Shown here: piece after piece, positions 21,037-32,299 of the stretch
How the letters are laid out: the number at the start of each line of letters is the position of its first letter
How positions within the stretch are numbered: the first letter of the stretch is position 1
Origin: Chrysaora quinquecirrha
Lineage: Eukaryota; Cnidaria; Scyphozoa; Semaeostomeae; Pelagiidae
Direction of reading: 5' to 3'
Assembly (NCBI GenBank): GCA_014526335.1
Contig: JACTAT010000002.1
Coordinates: 1,066,876-1,130,875, forward strand
DNA length: 64,000 bases
Notes under the pieces: model-generated
Seen by the model: only the letters and a program-made list of their open reading frames with translations
Told to the model about the DNA's origin: nothing
Databases searched by the model: none
Made by a program: the position numbers and the translations under genes

Positions 21037-21191
21037 GATAGCAAACGATTGTCATTAGATGACAAGATATTTGCTATCGACTATATATTCGACTGCACTT
21101 TCCAGCAGTCATCATCAGAGTGATGACTGCTGGAAAGTGCAGTCGAATATATAGTCGATAGCAAATATCTTGTCATCTTTCGTTTGCTATC
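21037..21191. repeat. 155-bp near-perfect hairpin (foldback MITE-like)
   Basis: The arms start GATAGCAAACG and close on the 6-nt loop TCAGAG at 21115-21120; the core GACTGCACTTTCCAGCAGTC pairs fully. On the minus strand the loop and right side read CTGATGA, then a short stem GACTGC/GCAGTC, then GAA. Its size matches the hairpin at 53330-53484. Confidence 0.85.
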
Positions 21192-22090
21192 TTAAAAAAT
21201 GTTTAAGCTTCTGGTTATTTTATTCATTGTGTTTGATGATGTTTTACTTTGTTTCATAAACATTACATCAAACATTTCTTTGTTGTCATGTTTGATCAAT
21301 TGAAAGCCGTAAGCGCCACCAGTGTTTCGAAACTTGTTTGATTTGTTTAGCAAGGAGACATTATCAAGCAATGTTGGACAAATATATGATTGTTTTGCAA
21401 ATGTTCACGGATAAGCATACTCAACGAATGTTTGATTCATTTGGCCAGGGTTTGAAACTGTTTCCATTTCACACAAACCCCCTTGTCATTTCCAAATAGT
21501 ACGTTTGTGAGACTCTTTGCACTCTTGAAATTTATGTAAAAACGTTATCAATTAATATTTCTTTTTAATGGGAATTTTAATTCTTCATAATTTTGCATGT
21601 ATTTCAAATTTACCCGATTCCTGTAAGCCTTCTACCATTAACACTCAATTTCAATTAATTTTTTCAATAATAATCTTTCTCTGCTGTTAAGAGATTTTAA
21701 TCTCCTCATGACGCGTTCTACTCTTTCCCTCCCTTTGCCCCTAAATTTAGAGAAAACAAGGTTCTCGAAACCTCCCAGCTAACAAAGACGCCTTTCGCGC
21801 CAAATTTGTGTCCACACTCAACGAACGGTCCATGTTTTTCAATTAACTGTTAACCCACTCCTGGCTACATTACTGATTATAGTGAATCTCTTCTTGGTGT
21901 TTGAAATAAAATTTAAGTTTGTAAATAGATAGATTCTTAATTAGAGTAAGGTGGTAGATAGTATTTTAACCGATTTTGGCGATGAAATTAAATGTGTTGT
22001 ACTCAAAATACAGTATGGTCCAATATTCTTTCAGTCTTTGTTTAAAAGCCCCTTCCTCGGCTGGATATTGAAGTGGGGTCTTTTCATCCC

Positions 22091-22524
22091 GTTTAAACAA
22101 GAGTAACTGGATCGGTTCTGGTCCGGTCCGGATAAGAACCAGTTTTGGCTCGAAAATGCCTTTCGTTTACTGAGGTTCTCTTGGATCCGTACCTTTTCTG
22201 GTTCTGTTTAGAGCGCTCTGGATCTGTTCAGAAGAAGATCCAGCTCGTTTCTGGCTCTGTTTGGATCCCGTTTAGATCGGTAACCGCTTTGGACCGAACC
22301 AAAACTTGTGCAGATACAAAACGTGACTTAAAGTGAATGATTAAAGCCTAGAAGAACACATCAGTTTGTATCAAGGTTGGTAGCGCGTGCTTCACCTCAA
22401 AAGATATGGTAGTCAAATACTTTAGGATTGAATCGGAGCTGATCCAGTTCTTCTCGTGTGAACCCGTTGGAAAAAAGGTGGCTTTTGATCGAACCAGAAC
22501 CGATCCAGTTTCTCTAGTTTAAGC
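22091..22524. mobile_element. Non-autonomous DNA transposon with ~33-bp terminal inverted repeats
   Basis: The left end GTTTAAACAAGAGTAACTGG plus ATCGGTTCTGG is inverted at the right end (CCAGAACCGATCCAGTTTCT plus CTAGTTTAAGC) with a few mismatches. It is 434 bp, has no transposase, and has a truncated relative at 3950-4150. Confidence 0.75.
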
Positions 22525-22534
22525 AGAGTCTTAA

Positions 22535-22885
22535 CCCGGGGGATGGGGTAACTCCCGTATGTATGGGTATGGGATGTGCCATTTTTTGAGGTACCTTTTT
22601 AGGGATGGAAAATAAATTTTGGGGTATCAAATTTGCTAAAATTACAAACTTGGGGTATCATTTTTGCTAAGATGATCAATTTGATAAAGTCACAATAACT
22701 GCCAAATAAATTCCAGCTGTATAACTCTAAAAGCAGACTTTTGAGTATTTCTATGTACTATATTCATATTTCTTTGTGAACTTTGGGGTATACTTTTTAG
22801 AATTTTCATAAATTTTGGGGTCGACTTTTTAATACGAAAATGGCACACCCCCGTCACTGATCTATTGAAGTTACCCCCGGGGGTC
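22535..22885. mobile_element. CCCCGGGGG-ended dispersed repeat, copy 1
   Basis: The ends carry CCCGGGGG/CCCCCGGGGG near GGTAACT; GTGCCATTTT and AAAATGGCAC are the inverted subterminal parts. The body (GAGGTACCTTTTTAGGG, TTGGGGTATCA repeated, GAGTATTTCTATGTACTATA) is repeated with few changes at 26706-27030. Repeats of this appearance are common in cnidarian genomes. Confidence 0.75.
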
Positions 22886-23379
22886 TTAATTATCAATCCC
22901 TGGAAGGCATTTGACCGAATTTTGTTAGGGATGTGCCACCCAAGTATCAGATGCATATAGTCTTTTTTGACGATTGCTTCGCTCGGTGGACTTTATAAAC
23001 TTTTGCAAAAAGGATAGTCTGCCTGACTTGAAACCAACTTTTAGAAAAAGATAACTTACTGAGTATATCGAAGTATCGGTACCGTTTGTTAATCCTTCAG
23101 TGAATTCAGAAACGTCCCTACACCAAACCGTGAATATAGGTAACGCAGATAACGTTTACTACCTTGTATGCCAAAATGTGAAAATGGATACCGGTCCTTA
23201 TTCCAAAATTCGTAAAATGGATAACTAGCTACATATCGGTCCGGATATAAAAATTTTCTAAAAGGATTCAATTTCTTGGCGGTATGTCTTCAGTACTCCA
23301 AATATACATGATAAACGCCCATAGTACCACCATGCAATGATCTGAAGCAATAAACTCAGTAACGTTTGACCGAAGCTGG

Positions 23380-23750
23380 CTGTTCTTAAGTTCCCGCCTT
23401 TTTTGAGCCTGAAATGTTCTTAACCTGTTCTTAATTCCTTAGTTACTTATAGACAGTAATATTTTTCAGTGAATGTCTTGAATGGCAGTAGGTTTATGTA
23501 AAAATACAGCATGCTTGTTTAATTCTATTTTCGCTTCCTTTTTACACTCAGCCTGACTGTCTTACTTTCATATTTAGCTTTATTATTCTTAAGGACTATA
23601 CAATTATACCATGTTACTATCATATTTATACTTAAGGCTTATGAAAGTGCCAGCCTCAGCTTGTTCTTACTTTGTTCTAAAAATTTGGGCAAAATCCAGG
23701 CTTGTGTTCTTATGAAACTCTTGTTATAAAAAAGAGTGTATTTTCTCAGA
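23380..23750. mobile_element. Truncated MITE of the CAC...ATAAG family
   Basis: The right end GTTATAAAAAAGAGTGTA matches the ends of 33454-33830. TTCTTAA, GAGCCTGAAA and CAGCCTCAGC internal words are shared with the 33.4- and 46.1-kb copies. The left terminus is not clear. Confidence 0.5.
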
Positions 23751-24019
23751 AATTTCCAACCCTTTGGCCAATTGCATCAAATTTACAAAGACATTGTGAT
23801 GCTTTATAAACCTTGTTCAAAACGTCAAAAAAATCACTAAGATTGGCTATTCGCTCTTTCAGGTGCAGGTGCTTGCTTTATGACATTCTTGACGTCAAAA
23901 AGATGATGTTATTGCGACAAAATTGAGCAAGTTCCGTTATATATAAGTCAAAGAATTGATAAAAATATTATTAGTAGTTAAATAATATATTAATCGTCAA
24001 TAATTTAAGATAAAGATTT

Positions 24020-24460
24020 CAAATATGCAAGAAACAGCGGAAAAATTGTTAGACAAACTTAGCTTTTTTCGTCTGACACTCCTCAGAGTATACTGTAAAC
24101 GTCAGAAACAGACCGAAACAATAGTCCTAGCCGGAATTTATACCCAGATGCGGATCAAAAAGCACCAATCAGAAAGTAGCCCTGAGTTGTGTATTAAATA
24201 ATTGTGTATTAAACAATTAGTGTATTGTGTTTTAAACACCAATCAGCTTGCGGGATACAACGAGAAGACCAATAGGATTAATTGAAGAGTTCAAGTAAAA
24301 ACTTTTTCTGTACTCACAGGACAACACTAGCTTGAAAATTGACAGCGAGGATTGTTTTCAGATCATTGGAAAAGCAAGATCTTTAATTCATTTAGCTAAG
24401 AGTTTTTTAACCTGTCCACGTAAAAATGAAAAGGCCGGTTCTGTGCTGTGGCAGAATCAA
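24020..24460. mobile_element. Copy of the 16.9-kb transposon family, left end present
   Basis: It starts with AGCTTTTTTCGTCTGACACT and ACAGACCGAAAC, the inverse of the right end at 17240-17300. It continues with TTTATACCCAGATGCGG, CACCAATCAGAAAG and GAAGACCAATAG in the same order as the 16.9-kb copy. It ends near AAGGCCGGTTCTGTG. Confidence 0.65.
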
Positions 24461-24499
24461 GTTTAAAGAAAAAAGTTATAACGCTTTTATTCCGCTTTT

Positions 24500-25780
24500 C
24501 AATTTTCGTTTCATACGTGACGCTTCATTTATATGAACTTTACGGCAAAAAGACAGCATCCCGAATTCAACACTAGTCGCAGAAATTTTCCAGTTCGAGA
24601 TCCGTTTAAAAACTTTTCAGCACCTTTATCGGTGCAATCGGTCTTAATACTGTTCTGGTCTTAAAACTGTGCCAGAATAGGTTGTAGTTCATGCCGGTTA
24701 CCGGTTGCCTTTATGCACACTGTTATAATGTGAACGTGTGTTAATGCGAGCCCCGATTACACGAGACCGGTTCAAAAGTGATTCGGATCGGTTGCGTTTA
24801 CCCGGAGCAGCACTAGTTATGTTACTGATAGGCTTTCCGTTTACACAAGTGCGGATTCGCATGAAATAGAGGCTTAACTAACGAAGTGTGGCTGAAATTC
24901 GAAAAAAAATGGAAAACCGAGTTGAATATCTTCGCATATATGGATAACTGATTCGATCTGCATGGCAGCAAAGATTTATGAAAAACAAAAGAATTTCTAT
25001 GGATTTTTCAAAGACTTCCGAAGATTTTATTCTGTGAAATTTCTAGACAAAACCTGCCAGGAGCAAAATGCATCTAAACAAAAATAAGCGAATAAATAAA
25101 CTCGGATTACACAGCTGAAACCAATATTTTTGGTAGTGTGTACACAGAGTTTTCCACTAGACAAAGACAGTATGTTGGAAAGTGTTTTCCTCTTATTTCT
25201 GATTACCTCTTGTGTACTCGCATCAAAAGTAATTTTGATTTCCCGTCATCCAGTCAAATGCCTAGGCGAACGAGAAAAAATGTGAGAAACACCACAACAT
25301 TCATTTCCCCGCCCTGGTACATATATCTTAGAATTGCGAAACTTCTTAGTTAACTGCGTCAGAAACATCTGAATTTCTAATTTCAGAAAGCCTCACAGCT
25401 AAACAAGAAAGAAATTTTTCTCAAAGGATCGATATTATCATTATATATTATCGATTATAGCGGTACATGGTGGAACCCTAACAGTTGTATCATTATTTAT
25501 TCATTATTGTATTGCTATATTTCGTGCTTTCAAAGACATCAGTGTCAAAATAAGCCCACTCTGGCTTACAAGTTAGCGCAGAAAAGCGTTTCGTGGTTTA
25601 ATAAGCGTGTATAACCGCTATCATTAATTAAGAGGATAGTCGCTAACCCAATATTATCTAACCTAGGCGTTCCAGAACATTCTCAACAAGGGGGCCCCGT
25701 AATAAACAAACAACGGGGCATAAATGTTGCCCCTGCCCGGCAGGCTAAAAAAACTGTATCCTAGAAGCAAAGGAGTGCAA
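24500..25780. other. Intergenic, nothing assigned
   Basis: No exon recognised. 24750-24860 (GATTACACGAGACCGGTTC, GGATCGGTTGCGTTTAC) is distantly like the 22.1-kb transposon family. Confidence 0.35.
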
Positions 25781-25789
25781 AGCTATGGT

Positions 25790-26040
25790 TAAACTAGGAG
25801 ACATTTCGCTCGCGGTATTGTATTCGACGTGTCCTGGCTAAACATGCGAGTGGCAAGGGAGCAACATGTCCCCCGAGTCATTTGCATATTGCAGGGACAA
25901 GAAATGTTACCGTTGTCTCCCAGAAACATTTGCGTGTCTCCTGCTACAAATTTTGTCGCGCGCTACAAAGTTTCCGAGGTGGCTAAACTGAGAGACACCG
26001 AAGGGACATCAATGTCGCACGCGACATGTCTCCTAGTTTA
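25790..26040. mobile_element. 251-bp MITE with TAAACTAGGAGACAT termini
   Basis: The left end TAAACTAGGAGACAT is perfectly inverted at the right end ATGTCTCCTAGTTTA. The internal sequence is GC-richer than its surroundings and contains further GACACG/CGTGTC words. No coding function. Confidence 0.7.
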
Positions 26041-26463
26041 GCCAGGCCTTAACTCTTCCCCCTAGAACAGAGGCCAATCTCAATCAAAGCGAATCCAAAT
26101 GGGTGAGCTCCAGCCACCGACGAATCATTGCCTTTACGTAAAACTTATAATGGGAAGAAAGCTGTATCTTTTAGGGGACCTTAGCTTTGGAATAACCTTG
26201 ACCTTGATGTCACGCGGGCGCCATCCCTTGCCACTTTTGAGTAAAAAACCCAAAAAGTAAACTTGCTAATTAAAATTAACGTTATAATTGTCGATTATAG
26301 CCCGTATAACTTGTTACTTGTAGATTATAACTCTTAAATAGCACGTAGCACGGCCCCCTGAAAGCAATCCTGACGAATTGACGGGGTTACCGTGCGTAAA
26401 TGATTAAAAATGAATGCATGAATAAATGAATGAATGAATGCATGAATGATCGAGTATAGACGC

Positions 26464-26636
26464 TTCCGCAAAAGATGGCCGCCGTTTTTGCCAACTTTTT
26501 ATTAGTTTCCTTAGTTGCGTATTTTACATAGTTGCAGACGTTGAATTCGTATCTAAGGAAATTTACCCAGAATTCCCTTCGAATAACCTTAAGAAAAACA
26601 AGGGACTGACAGAAACAGCGGCCATCTTTTGCGGAA
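26464..26636. repeat. Inverted repeat, 19-bp arms
   Basis: TTCCGCAAAAGATGGCCGC at 26464-26482 is the exact reverse complement of 26618-26636. The 135-bp spacer has no convincing gene. It is probably a small foldback or MITE remnant. Confidence 0.65.
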
Positions 26637-26705
26637 ACCTCTATTGAGCGTGCGCATTTCTTTTTTTTCCACTCCCAGGTTTTTGCTGTCAACTTGATTG
26701 AACTT

Positions 26706-27030
26706 CCCCCGGGGGGGAGGGGGGGGTTGTAACTCCCATATGTATGGGTACGGGATGTGCCATTTTTTGAGGTACCTTTTTAGGGGTGGAAAATAAATTT
26801 TGGGGTATCATATTTGCTAAAATTACAAATTTTGGGTATCATTTTTTGCTAAGATGATCAATTTTGATAAAGTCAGAATAACTGCCAAATGAATTTCAGC
26901 TGTATAACTCTAAAAGCAGACTTTTGAGTATTTCTATGTACTATATTCATATTTCTTTTTTAACTTTGGGGTATGCTTTTTAGAATTTTCATAAATTTTG
27001 GGGTGAACTTCTTAACAATTTTTGCGAGAA
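26706..27030. mobile_element. CCCCGGGGG-ended dispersed repeat, copy 2
   Basis: Nearly the same sequence as 22535-22860 in the same orientation. The left border is G-expanded (GGGGGGGAGGGGGGG) and the right terminus is lost after CATAAATTTTGGGGTGAACT. Confidence 0.72.
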
Positions 27031-27084
27031 CTTAGTAACTTAAATTAAGATTATGAAAATAAAATTTGTTTCTTTCTTTTAATG

Positions 27085-27324
27085 CGAAGAGATATTTTTA
27101 AGTTACATACTTCTTGTATTTTCGAAGGCTTCGCTAGCGATCGGGTCAACAAATGGACGTTTACCGCGGGTCGCTGAAGATCGAAGTATAGCACAAAGAA
27201 TCGCACAGGCATTGAATAGAGCCTTGTTCACTCTTGTCTGTGCTGGTGCTACAATTACTACAACTACTGTAATTGTCGCGGGCATCTACTTAAAAGCTAG
27301 TCCTCTGACTATTTTAGTCTGCTA
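27085..27324 (+). other. Possible coding exon or exon remnant, unknown
   Basis: A plus-strand stretch without a start codon stays open until TAA at 27322. It reads RSIAQRIAQALNRALFTLVC followed by a hydrophobic run, AGATITTTTVIVAGIYL. One membrane-segment-like region and no recognised family. The minus strand is also open (ATG at 27285), so the direction is uncertain. It may be a degraded TM1 of a receptor like GPCR-1, but similarity is weak. Confidence 0.2.
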
Positions 27325-27517
27325 AAAAATTTCGCCTAATAATGGAGATGTAGACTTTAAACAAGTAGACATAACATGAGTCATATTCTTCGCAAACAAC
27401 AGCAACAACAAAAACAACAACAACAACAACAAGAAGCAGCCAAACAGCTCTTTGCTTAACGCCAGCGTTCAGTGTGAGTGACGAGCGTAAAGTTTGAGTA
27501 ATTTGAGGGTCCGGCAG

Positions 27518-27611
27518 CAATTCAACTCAATAACCACAACTCGTATAATAAGTCTAGATGAATTGCCGCAATTCAACTCAATAACCACAACTCGTGTAAT
27601 AAGTTTAGAGG
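27518..27611 (+). repeat. Two ~51-bp tandem copies of a MITE end
   Basis: CAATTCAACTCAATAACCAC followed by AACTCGTRTAATAAGT occurs twice, at 27518 and 27569. The AATTCAACTCAAT word recurs at 39.3, 49.57 and 51.3 kb, and CTCGTGTAATAAGTCTA is the terminus of the 38.9-kb MITE family. Confidence 0.65.
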
Positions 27612-28164
27612 AGAACCAGCTATAATGGCAACGTATCTTTAAACCGGAGACTCTGTTTTCTTTGTCTATGTAAAATGGGTTATTGAAAAAAACTAGCAAT
27701 TTCACTGTTTGCATAGCTATCTCTGATTTCATGTTTTCAAAATCTGTTAGCAAGCAATGTCGAAGACGCCAATACAATAAAAATAGATGTAATATCTTGT
27801 TAGGTGTATTCTATGAGAACAGATGTCGACCAAATCAACGCTAGAATTTCCTGAATTGAAGATTAGCTGTTTGCTTTATAAGTGCTAGCGTTTGAGAATC
27901 GATTTTGCTGTGCAATAATCAATAGTGAAATGATTAAGTTTATTTATTTTATTGTTGTACAGGTGGGAGAAAGTGTGTTAGAGCTATCTTCTTGTTGTTA
28001 GAGCAAACTGATATCATGATGATGAGAGTTGCGGGCAGCGGATTGCAGGGGGTAGATAACGTCAAATCGCAAATTGATAGGAGTATCTGTCGCTGCTGGG
28101 GCACGGTGGGATTCATCTCGAAAATTCTCTTATAATGGGTGCCATTTCGCACGAAAATCCCATA

Positions 28165-28300
28165 AACCTTCCATGCCCAGAAGGGCCATATGGCCCATTC
28201 CGTTCTCCCACCTTGTGAGAAAATTTTTGAAAGCTTCATGTCTGTGCCTTCATTTAACCTGTATAAATGCCAAAAATTTAACGCAATTGCAAGCTTGAAG
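28165..28300. mobile_element. Solo fragment of the GGGCCATATGGCCC piggyBac-type family
   Basis: CAGAAGGGCCATATGGCCCA followed by GTTCTCCCACC, AAAGCTTCATGT and TTCATTTA closely parallels 30920-31020 inside the larger element. The TTAA termini are not evident here. Confidence 0.55.
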
Positions 28301-28329
28301 GGCTCATGACGAAAATGCTGCTGGTTCGA

Positions 28330-28510
28330 ATGAAGGTGAAGGTGAAGGTGAACTGGTGTTTTAGCGCCAGTCGCTAGGATCTCAGTAGTAGGTTAACTTA
28401 TCGAGACCTCGACCCTGGCTGTGACGCTACCGTGGCTGGGCTCGAGCCCTGACCACACTGAGCTCCTGACACCATGAGTCAGCTGGATTATACCACGATG
28501 CCACAGTAAC
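28330..28510 (-). mobile_element. tRNA-derived SINE, copy 2
   Basis: This is the best-preserved copy. The minus-strand head has TGGTATAATCCAGCTGA (A-box region) and GGGCTCGAGCCC (B box), and the tail is (TTCACC)3. It is about 90% alike to 2536-2712. Confidence 0.78.
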
Positions 28511-28519
28511 TTCACGACG

Positions 28520-30041
28520 CATCATCGACGAATCATGGTCTTTCCCACTTTCGATGTGATTGCAGAGATAACAAACTTGGAGAAAACAAGTTGCGAGCTC
28601 AAGTACACCTCTCTCTTCCAAACTGTTTCCATTGGTAGCTACCTAGCCTACAGTCATGAGCGCCGCGTGTGGGCACCCTGCTGTATGGCTATACCGTATG
28701 CATTCAGACCAGGGGTATATGTGAAATGAAATGAATGAAATGAAATGGGTAAGACTGAGTAGCCCTAGGCTAGAAGTTGACTTAATACAGCAACTTCACT
28801 TTACTTTTAAATTTACGAAATCTTGAAAAAGTATTTAGTAAAGGCAGGCTTGAAAATTTTTAACGAAGGTGATCAAAATCTTGAAATCTCAGCGCTACAC
28901 CCCGATCCCATCGTAGGTCACGTACCCCCGGGACCGGACCCCGGCCCCGAATGCTTGCATAGACGAATTCTTACTTGCTGGTAAATGATAATTATTTTCT
29001 TGGTGAGGAAGGAAGCAAGTAGTTGCCTTGGTATAAGCTGTTGCAGCAGGTTGAATTGGTGTTTTGGTTTGAATAGAATTCAAATCAGATTCATTTCTTC
29101 AGTCAAATTTGAATAGTCTATTGAACTCAGACAGTCAGCCAAAAAGAATACCAAATGGAAAATGTTGTATCGAAGGGAACAGGACGTAGGACATTGATTG
29201 ATTACCAATAGAGAACTGAATACAGACTTTATTTTATGAGCCAACAACCTGACGAAGTGAACCGCGAAACAGCAGATAGAAATGTTGTTTTGATTATGAA
29301 AGAGGGCGATTATAAAGAGCTGTATGTAGATGAAATTTTCGTCTATTTGGTAGCAGCTGGAGGAGCAGAGCACATCGAGAGAAGGTAAATATTTCAGAAA
29401 GCAATATATAGAGAACAATATATAGAGAAACAATTTGTCGAGATAAGTAAATGTTTGGCTAGCTTTAAAAGGTTACAGTGAAGTATTTCACAAGAGCAGC
29501 AATGCAATATCGACATAATTCTCTGAACACTTTTTGAAGCAGAATTTTGTCGAAGACAAGAAGATCTCGTCTACAACAACAAGGCAACGATAAAGCCTGA
29601 AGCTCTTAGAAAGTACAGTAGGGTACGTAGGCATTCAGACTGAAAATGCAGCTCACATAAATTTGTCACCGCAAGTAAAAACTCAGTGAAAAAAGAATAA
29701 GAAGTTGTTTATGCAAATATGTAGTAGTAAGTCTAAAATTTTTCTTCTTAGCGTGCGTCTTGCTTTTCGCCAATCAAATCTACAAATCTTTTAGCAACCT
29801 CCTTCTTACTTTCGTTAGTAAGTCTTGGTCTAAAATTTCTTCTTCTTCATGGTTGCGTAGTGGAGGTCTGTGTGGCCCTTAGTGACGTAGTGGGACTGGG
29901 GCCCCTTGTACCGATGTCTAATTAGGAACAAGAAAGGTGAAATATGAAATAGGGACTAGAAAATAAGGACCAAGCACTAGGAAATATGGACTAACAAACT
30001 CAAGTATATCGTAAAGCTTTTTGAACGTTCGTATTTCTGTT
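28520..30041. other. Intergenic, no gene recognised
   Basis: No TM1-TM2 coding sequence for the truncated receptor downstream was found here on either strand. The region is AT-rich with no clear repeat borders. Confidence 0.4.
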
Positions 30042-31083
30042 TTAACCCTTTCAGGCCCGGAAGGGCCATATGGCCCATGACTCATTTTGCCCTGAAATTT
30101 TCTCAGCATCCCTTGGATCAATCCAAAATATGCTTAATTTATTCTGCATATATTAAACTTTAATCAGATGACTAGAGCCAGCCAATAGCGGCAGAGTTTC
30201 TCCTTTTTTGCCGTTTTATTTTGGAAAACTTGGCCTAGCCAAAATGGAGATCTTGTGCAGCTTAAAATGGTAAGAAATTTTACCTTCATTTTAAGAAAAA
30301 TAATTTCATACTGTGGCATCAACATTAATTAAGTAATTAATAAGTTTATTTTGGCTATAAACGAACCAACAATAATTTGGAGAATATTTTATTGTGGGCC
30401 ATATGGCCCTTCCGGCCATGAGAAGTTCAAATCATGCCAGACAACGCCCACAACAAAATCAGCTGATAGCTTCAAAAACAGCTTTTCGTTTGTTTTTCTT
30501 CAAGTGTTTTGATATTAAATATTGTTCTTTAGTGTCCTTTATTTTATATATCCCAAATTTTGACAATATCTTCTTTTTTAGAAATTTTGAAATTTCATCA
30601 TGGCATTGACTGACCCGGGCGTGCATAAACATTAGATATTTGGGGTATACAGGTTATCCTGACTTAGAAAGACTTGGTTAAGTGAAATTAAAGCACAACT
30701 TTACTTGCCCAGGAAGATTTATACATGAGAAAATGCAAGATTTGGTTGTCGAATATGGGGCGTGGCATCTCATTTTCGGAGTTTTGCAGAATATTATTTA
30801 TTAAAGTGCTTTATTTTAGCAAAAAAACATTAGAAAGAAGTCTAACTGTCATGTATTCTAACTTTCTGAAGAATAAAAGCAACTAAAGTTTCTTCATAGT
30901 TCATAGTTACTGATCCGTCTAGGGCCGGAAGGGCCATATGGCCCAAGTCCAGTTCTCCCTCCCTGGGAGGGACATTTCCAAAGTTTTATGTGTGTACATT
31001 CATTTACATTGTATTGATGCTAAAAAATTCATCAAAGAAGAACTTTTTCTCAAAGAAAAAAATTCCGGGCCTGAAAGGGTTAA
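30042..31083. mobile_element. piggyBac-type non-autonomous element with TTAA target duplication
   Basis: TTAA at 30042-30045 is followed by CCCTTTCAGGCCCGGAA. The right end TTCCGGGCCTGAAAGGG is followed by TTAA at 31080-31083. CCCTTT- termini with TTAA duplications are diagnostic of piggyBac-like elements. Internally, the palindrome GGGCCATATGGCCC occurs at about 30063, 30396 and 30927, suggesting nested or multimerised ends. No transposase frame is present. The element abuts the truncated GPCR. Confidence 0.82.
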
Positions 31084-31795
31084 AAGACACGCCATAGAAG
31101 GCCTGCATCAGAAGCATGTTGGAACAAAGGCCATTCACATAATGTTGTATTTGTTTGGAAGTGTCCCATTGGCTACGTTAATTGTACTCTGCGTGGACCG
31201 CATACTCGCGTTGCTAAAGCCATTGACATACGGAAAAGGTCTACAAGGCCTTCAATCATGGTTGGTTATACTTGCCACCTGGGTTATTTCTACAATACAA
31301 ATAATGGCCTATTTTGAACTTGGGTTCATAGGGTACCTTATAGTCTTCGCTTCTGTTAATATATCAGGGGCAATGATCGCGATGATCGTCACTGCAATAG
31401 TGTATTACTTGAACATCGGAAAGGCAAAAAAGAAATCTGCTAATTTGAAGAGGGACAACGAGAATGGAAGCTCTGAAAATGAGGAAGAAGCAACGAGGAC
31501 CGCAAAACGTTCTTTAGAACGTAGGAAGAGAGAGAATAACGCGACAAAAACATTCCTTATAATGTTAATTGTCATAGTGGTCACTTATCTACCAACGTGC
31601 TTTGCAACAGGCTACATGAATGCATGTGAAAACTGCAATTGCGCCATTGTACACAGTCTGAGGGATGTCGCTTTTGTATCGATTCTCGGTGGCCCGCTTC
31701 TCCGAGCTATCAATCTGCTGGTTTGTCTAAAGCCTTTGAGACAATACTGGAGAGTCAGGAATGCCTCAGAGTTTTCTTCAACCAATCAACGATGA
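31084..31795 (+). pseudogene. 5'-truncated class A GPCR, paralogue of GPCR-1, at a piggyBac-type border
   Basis: From 31084 the frame aligns with GPCR-1 from just before TM3 to the end (IMLYLFGSVPLATLIVLCVD, RILALLKPLTYGKGLQGLQS, YLPTCFATGYMNAC, CNCAIVHSLRD). TM1, TM2 and the first loop are missing. Upstream of the junction the reading frame continues into the transposon as far as an ATG at 30938, which lies in its GGGCCATATGGCCC palindrome. The resulting 285-residue frame would be a transposon-receptor chimera with five TM segments. It could be a decayed gene, or a live one whose true 5' exon is elsewhere. The third loop is longer and more acidic than in GPCR-1. Confidence 0.75.
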
Positions 31796-31984
31796 TACCA
31801 AAGACTCATTACATAAGTCTCACTCCCTGATCTGTGGTCTAACTTTGCAAACACAAGAAACAGCTGTTTTGCTTTAAAAATTGAATTGAATATCCTAATT
31901 CATAGACTCATTGCATAAGTCACACCCCACATGGGTTTAAATTGCATCGAATGGCCTGTGTATCAGAATGTTACTATTGAGTGA

Positions 31985-32292
31985 TAGATTCACACATAGG
32001 TCCCACTACTTCACTCGACCTTGTTGTTCTTGCTTTTTAGAATTGTTCAGTGCGGAGAGACAAATCAAAAGTTAGACTTACTATAAAAATCGTAGATTCG
32101 TTCTCACTCCCCCCGCCCCTCGCAACACAGTTTGAGCTGCGGCTATTAGCAACAAAAACAATTATTCTTGGTTTTACATTTTTTTGAATAAATTGAATTG
32201 ACATGAAGGCAGCGAAAACTACGACTCGTGTAATAAGTGCAATAAAAAGTAGGGGGCGTATATTAAAGACTCGTGTAGTTAGTTTAATTTAG
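31985..32292. mobile_element. Overlapping TA-flanked MITEs of the GACTYAYTACACGAGTC family
   Basis: TTAGACTTACTATAAAAATC at 32072 and ACTACGACTCGTGTAATAAG at 32217 form one element. A second end, GACTCGTGTAGTTAG, lies at 32269. The middle TTTACATTTTTTTGA...GAATTGA...GAAGGCAGCG is shared with 57472-57617. Confidence 0.6.
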
Positions 32293-32299
32293 CGACACG

